A stretch of DNA of 64,000 nucleotides from Przewalskia tangutica (Eukaryota > Streptophyta > Magnoliopsida > Solanales > Solanaceae). Under the pieces are notes generated by a model, which was not told where the DNA came from, searched no databases, and saw only the letters and a program-made list of their open reading frames with translations. Positions within the stretch are counted from its first letter, which is position 1. The number at the start of each line of letters is the position of its first letter. Positions 58,830 to 64,000 of this stretch are shown here, in pieces. The stretch lies in the NCBI GenBank assembly GCA_029844215.1, contig CM056720.1, positions 33,969,711 through 34,033,710 of the forward strand. Direction: 5' to 3'. The position numbers and the translations under genes are program-made.

Positions 58830-59877
58830 TGATAAGATTAACGTTAGGGACCCAAAAACATGAAAGAGAAAATTCAAGAAACTAAAAAAATGTCAAGAAA
58901 TGTGCGGAAGCTAATAGTGATTCTTTAATTTAAGACACGGATCAAGAAGCTCACGAAAGATTCAAGAAGCTCAAGAAAGATTCAAGAATCATAATATAAG
59001 TCTATTCTTGAAATTGACTCCTAACAACAACAATTATCCAGTAAGGAACTAATCTTCTTTGGTAGAGAATTAATCTAAGAGATAGATTTTGGATCCCGAC
59101 TCCTTGTAGAGTAAAAAGAATAAAAATAAGCCGAAATGTACCACCTTTCTTGAATACCTAGAAGTAATCTAAGATTTAGAAAGAACTAAACTTACCACTA
59201 TTAAGATGATTTTTGAAAGTTGACCAAGAATATCCAATGCAAATATTGAAGGAGAAGTCCTCTTAATATATTGATAATAATCTAAATTGTTTGTCTAATA
59301 AAAAAAGAACCCTTTTATATAGATGAGGGGCCACAAAATTAAGCATAAAAATACCTACCCAAACTTGGTTTCTAAGTAATAATGAAGTAGGAAAAGAACT
59401 AGCTAATTAAAGAAAGACTACGAAAAGAAATTCTAGCATTCTTGGGAGTTTGGAATGTAATCCCAACAACCATTGAAAAATGAATATCCTAACTACCTAG
59501 GAAATCATTAAACATAGTCCTAATAAATTAGGAAACAAAACAAAACCCAACTAGGATATAATCTTGATAATCTTGGAAAGTTTGACTAGTCTTCTCTCAA
59601 AACTTGGGCAACAAGCATCCTATTTTGTGGATGATTCCTGGACTCTTCTTGACCAATATTTACACGAAATTTCCTCTATTTTGAATCTTTATTAGACATC
59701 AATTAACCACATTTAGAAGTCCATAGTTTTTTACTGTTGCCGGTTCCTTCATGTCACTTGAACTTAGGTAAATTTGGGCCTCTTTCCTTGGACTTTTAAG
59801 AGCTCAATTTTAACCTCTAGCCTTTTATCATTGTGGACTTCAACTTAGGAAATAAACAACCCAATTATATCTTATCA
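58830..59877 (-). mobile_element. Copia-type LTR (1048 bp)
   Basis: Bounded by the 9-bp inverted ends TGATAAGAT and ATCTTATCA. Minus-strand TATA box TATATAAAAGG at about 59312-59322. Contains a 21-bp duplication with TTCAAGAAGCTCAAGAAAGA near 58940-58990. A second LTR is not present. Confidence 0.75.
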
Positions 59878-61642
59878 TGTCATAATCCAAGAAATATGTG
59901 AATGTAGTGATAAGTAAATATGCAATGCAATACACTAGCTAAATGTAATCTTCGTACACACATGTTACAGATGGAATACCTCCATGCCTCGATACTCATG
60001 ACCATGGGGGACCTACGAACTCCATGTATCAGTCACTCCGTACACAACCCAGAGATGACTCTACACTATCGACCATATCTCTGCCAATTCCACACATAAT
60101 CTAGAGATGGCTATGTTATCAAATATGTTGCAAGAATCATGAATGTTTCCTTCTCACTTATCATCATCAACACTAATCACATGTAATATGAATATATTAT
60201 GGAAATGAGAATGAATGTAATGCACAACGACAATATCAAGTGTATCATATCAATCCCAATTATGCCACACTTGGGCACATATCTCAATATCAGTATCAAG
60301 ACAAGTCCTTTCATCTACCTATGATAATACCAAGGTAAGTGAGATACAACTATATCACAATCACGATATGGCAACTACGTGCAAATTCAATATCAACAAA
60401 GAGGCAACAAGTTCACAAATCAGTCAACAAATACAAACCTAAGTAATTCATCCCAACTTCATACCTGAAGGCGTAACATGCTTTCTTCGATAATAACTAA
60501 CTCTACATATGATTTGATAACCAAAGTCTAACCAGAAGGTAAGTCATAACCTACCTGGTTGTCGAGCGGAAGCCACAAATAATCACACTAAAGCCTTGCC
60601 TTTTTGCGAGTTCTGATTATACATGAAGTCTAGTCATTATTGAAATCTAGTTTAGAAACGGAAACTAATAATACTTAAACTACTAGACTATTCCTTGAAT
60701 CCAAACAAACTATAGGGAAAAGGGGGAAACGGGCCCACAAGGGTAAAACAGTAATTTAAGAGTGAAATCGGTAACCCAGGATTCTATAAGTTCAGTTCTA
60801 CTCTCCAATTGCTAAATTAGTTCAATAATAGGTCAATTTCATCATTAAAGGCAAAAACCCCAAATTAGGTATAAACCCTAGATTTCCAAGTTTAATTTCT
60901 CAATAAAATAGAAGATTCAAGCCTAATAGCTACTAATTAATGGAATACATGCTTATATTAGTCAAACCCAATAATTAATCTCACATTCAAGGCTTAATAA
61001 TTAATTAACACCATGTGAGTATAAATCATCCCCTTTAACTAGTTTTCAAGGTTTTTCTATCATGGAATTAGGCTTAAGGAAGGTAATTAAAGGAATACAA
61101 GGTTAAAAAGGCTTACCCCAAGAAGAAATCACTAAAAAACTCTTTCAATCGCCATAGAGATGCTTTGGAGGAATTTTTGTTTGGAATGGGAGATGAAGGG
61201 TCTAATTTAATGCTTTAAAAGGGTTTCTGATTTTCCCGTCACTCGTTGCAGGAGTCAAAGGTTCGCTGCAATAGGGGTTGCACCCGCGATTAAGCTATTC
61301 ACTACAGCGGATCATCATAAAAAACTAAAATCTTATTGTAGCAGTCAACTATCTGCTATGACGGTTCAAGCAAAATCCTATCACCGTGCCAATAGCCATA
61401 CGCTCGCCCCAACGAGAGTTATCAGACACCAGTAGTTTTTCTATTTTGCAAATTTAACCTCGAAATCCGAAAATCATCAGTAGTTAAAAACACACTATGG
61501 ACTCATCATGGTCTCGAAATTCTCATCGGAGGTCTATTTAATCGATTCAATCCTTAACGGCCTAAAACAAACTCTCCAACCACTAGCCAAAACGCTCCTA
61601 AGAGCTTTGAGAATCTAACCAACTATCCCACCAGGTCATAAA
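59878..61642 (-). mobile_element. LTR-like sequence of unrecognised family
   Basis: About 1.8 kb without gene signals. Read on the minus strand it has the composition of a gypsy LTR, including CGCTGTAGTG and GCAGCGAACC motifs and a repeated CTAGAGATGG/CAGAGATGAC element near 60050-60110. No TG...CA boundaries or PBS found. Could also be a remnant of another repeat class. Confidence 0.35.
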
Positions 61643-64000
61643 TGTCACGACCCGAACCCGGGCCCGTGACTGGTGCCTTACCCCGGGCACCCTAGTGATA
61701 CACCATCAGAGAAAATCAGCGGAAATAAAAACATGAACATGAATTAAGAGACATGATAAAAAAAACAGGCCAACCAAAACAATTGCCTTCAGTATATATA
61801 CATAAATACCCGAACAGTTATCCTTTTTACTGCATCGCCACAACCGCATTTCATGCACTTCTAAGAAGTGATAACAACTATGACGGACAGGCCCCGCCAT
61901 ACCCCGAATGTACAAGAACCTCATGCACTGTGGTAACATACCAAAGATAAGCCTCAAGGAACGGAGCTTCCAACACGCCAATGTGATCCTATAAGCGGAT
62001 CGACACGATGACTTTACTCGCAGATGAACGCAGCTCCGGGCGAGGTCAAGACAACAGTACCAAGTATGTGAAATCAGAAATATCAGAATGAAATCATAAT
62101 AGTCTATATAAAGCAGAGACATGTATGATAACCAAACTACAGCTCACAACATAAAAGCGCTATGTCAAGTCGTGACTCACGCCTCAAAGTCATCCTCACG
62201 CCCGTGGAACTCCTTCCTCACCGCCAGCCTAGGTACAAATCATGTGATACGATAATGTGTCTCGCCCATCTTATGGACCCAATATAGAAAAGTGTGGAAT
62301 ACATTCCTGCTCATCCCATGAACCTGAGTCGAGTGGAATACATTCCTGATGAACGCCATCAAGTGAAATACATTTCCGATGAACCGTAATCATGAAATAC
62401 ATTCTGATGAACCTAATCAAGTGAAATACATTCCTGATGAACCGGTAATCAAGTGAAATACATTCTGATGAACCGTAATCAAGTGAAATACATTCTGATG
62501 AACCAGAGTCGAGTGAAATACATTCCTATGAACCGTGAGTCAAGTGAAATACATTCCTGATGAACCCAGAGTCGTAGAACACAAGATTTGCACAACAAGG
62601 CTATCACACGAATACATGGTCAAGTTTCATAACAACAAGCATAAGCAAGTTACACACAACTCAAGGTACTTTCATTTTATGTCAAAGTCCGGATTTTAAC
62701 CCTAAAGTACTACGTACGTTAAATTCCTTTTAAGATCCATTTCTTTACAAAGGTCACCCGATACCCGTAGTATAAAATTAGAGTGACTAACATTGTTAAG
62801 TAAACCAAAATGCTTTCCTTTGTAAAATCAAGTAACAACCTTATTTTCCAAACGCTCTAGTTTGCCTAATTTCAAATGCTCAAGTTTCTCATTTTAGAAA
62901 AGGTTTCGTAGTTCATAGTTTTAAATCCTTTAAAACATAATTCTCCTTTAAACGCTTTGAGAAACCTATGTCTTATGTGAGTAGGTTATTCTTGTTTATA
63001 ATCAATCTTATTAAGCACCATGATCTAGAAATGTCATTTTGTCTCATCTTAGCTTCTATGCAGATGGAAGTTTCATCGGTTTTAATAATACTAAATCTGG
63101 CCCAAAACATTTCCTTTTATTAACGCCGCAGTTGGTTTGTCGATACACATTCTCGATTTCAAATCAAGAAACATTTTTACGCCGCTATACCTAACTTCCC
63201 ATAAAGCTAGTATAACTCTTAAGTTTCCAAAACCAAGTATTACTTCTTCTCTCAAAATGATTCAAAAATCTTTTGAAATACTTCAAGTTCTTTATTATCA
63301 CATAGCCACGCTTATAGTTCAAATCTTACCTCTTAAAACCACAAGTATTTTCTTACCTACATAAAGTCATTATAACCAACTTCCCATAAAGCCGTTATAA
63401 CCCTTTATGTTTTAAACCAATCAAATACATTTAGCACATGTGACGCTTACCGTACTAGATAGTTCACACATATCATGCTAGAAGAGATAGGAAGAGGTTC
63501 ACATACCTCGCGAAGATTATCGACTAATAGCAAAAGCTCCAAGTACCTCAAACCGCCATTACTCCTTAAGCTAAGTAGACAAGCCATACGTAGTACTTCA
63601 ACCTATAGAGGCCACAAGGCGCCTATTAACATTTAGATCTCAATGGAGAATATCCTACGTAAAATTGCAAGACCTCCCCAACAAACAGAATCTCCTCTCT
63701 AACGAGGCCGCCATCAAGCCAACCAGTGGGGTTAACACGCCCGACCGACGTGTACAATTCTACTACACAAAGAATGCTACACAAGTCTATCAGAATACAC
63801 CTATGTAATTACAGCTTCCACTTCTTAAAATTCAGCTTAAGTCGCAAGACATTGCCGTAAGTATTATTCAAAGCTTAAGTCGAAAGACATCACGCACAAC
63901 TATGTTCAGTTCTATATATAGTATACTTAACCATATACTCCTACAACATGTAATTTCCAATTACAAATGTAAGGTCAAGAATGTTTACCTCGATAAGCCC
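61643..64000 (-). mobile_element. Gypsy LTR K (reverse), cut by window end
   Basis: Starts (plus strand) TGTCACGACCCGAACCCGGG, the inverted LTR end. Runs through the conserved GGACAGGCCCCGCCATACCCC block, a tandem array, and GTTATAAC-type motifs near 63370-63400. The promoter end is outside the window. Related to the LTRs of element F. Confidence 0.85.
62290..62575 (-). repeat. About ten-copy 30-31 bp tandem array in LTR K
   Basis: Units of TCAAGTGAAATACATTCC or variant plus TGATGAACCGTAA. The two parts alternate without unique spacers and the units vary in sequence, so this is a simple tandem repeat. It occupies the mid-LTR slot. Confidence 0.85.

Noticed and set aside
62290..62575. 30-bp repeats that superficially resemble a CRISPR array
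   Set aside because: Units abut without unique spacers, vary in sequence, lie inside a plant LTR, and no cas gene exists nearby.
1..64000. A new defence, biosynthetic or regulatory gene system
   Set aside because: All recognisable coding sequence is retrotransposon gag, pol or LINE ORF1/ORF2; nothing else rises above short unsupported frames. The unusual signals are cis structures of the elements.

Overview
The window is plant nuclear DNA: a heterochromatic block built from retrotransposons inserted into other retrotransposons. I see no host gene, tRNA, rRNA, CRISPR array or prokaryotic feature. The Ty3/gypsy LTRs begin TGTTACACCCCG or TGTTATACCCCG, end GTCGTGACA, and are followed by a primer site complementary to initiator tRNA-Met. 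Together with plant L1-type LINEs carrying a zinc-knuckle ORF1, this points to a eudicot. I suspect an asterid, perhaps Solanaceae, but that is an inference from style.

Layout from the left. A forward LTR cut by the window edge (1-1530) abuts a minus-strand LINE, here called LINE-M. LINE-M is split by full-length gypsy element A (2567-11347), which has a 5-bp target duplication GGTGC; ORF1 reads in frame across the removed element. Upstream of LINE-M ORF1 lies gypsy element B (11846-33892). B holds an older, decayed gag-pol and was itself invaded by full-length element C (17928-27367) and by a reverse solo LTR, D (28014-30403), which sits inside the integrase codons. A plus-strand LINE, LINE-H, follows. 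Its ORF1 (34020-34872) is interrupted by minus-strand gypsy element F (34873-52335), and the left LTR of F is interrupted by element E (37878-46106). LINE-H resumes at 52336 with the rest of ORF1 and an endonuclease. It is broken by a reverse solo LTR, I (54271-56861), and continues with a frameshifted reverse transcriptase to 58485. The right end has a copia-type LTR with leader (58486-59877), an LTR-like stretch of unknown family (59878-61642) and a reverse LTR (61643-64000) leaving the window.

The gypsy elements differ in coding content. B keeps recognisable RNase H and integrase remnants. A and C keep a gag start and a decayed integrase tail. F keeps gag with a zinc-knuckle region but no pol that I can see. 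E has only 1.4 kb between 3.4-kb LTRs and no recognisable domain. None could be autonomous as read here. All share cis features: a G-box palindrome upstream of the TATA box, GTTATAAC motifs spaced 25 bp apart, a mid-LTR tandem array whose unit differs between families, and a short hairpin just before the polypurine tract.

Many differences between sister copies fall at CAG/CTG trinucleotides and in homopolymers. I suspect assembly or basecalling noise at methylated CHG sites, so some frameshifts and short PBS or TSD mismatches may not be real.
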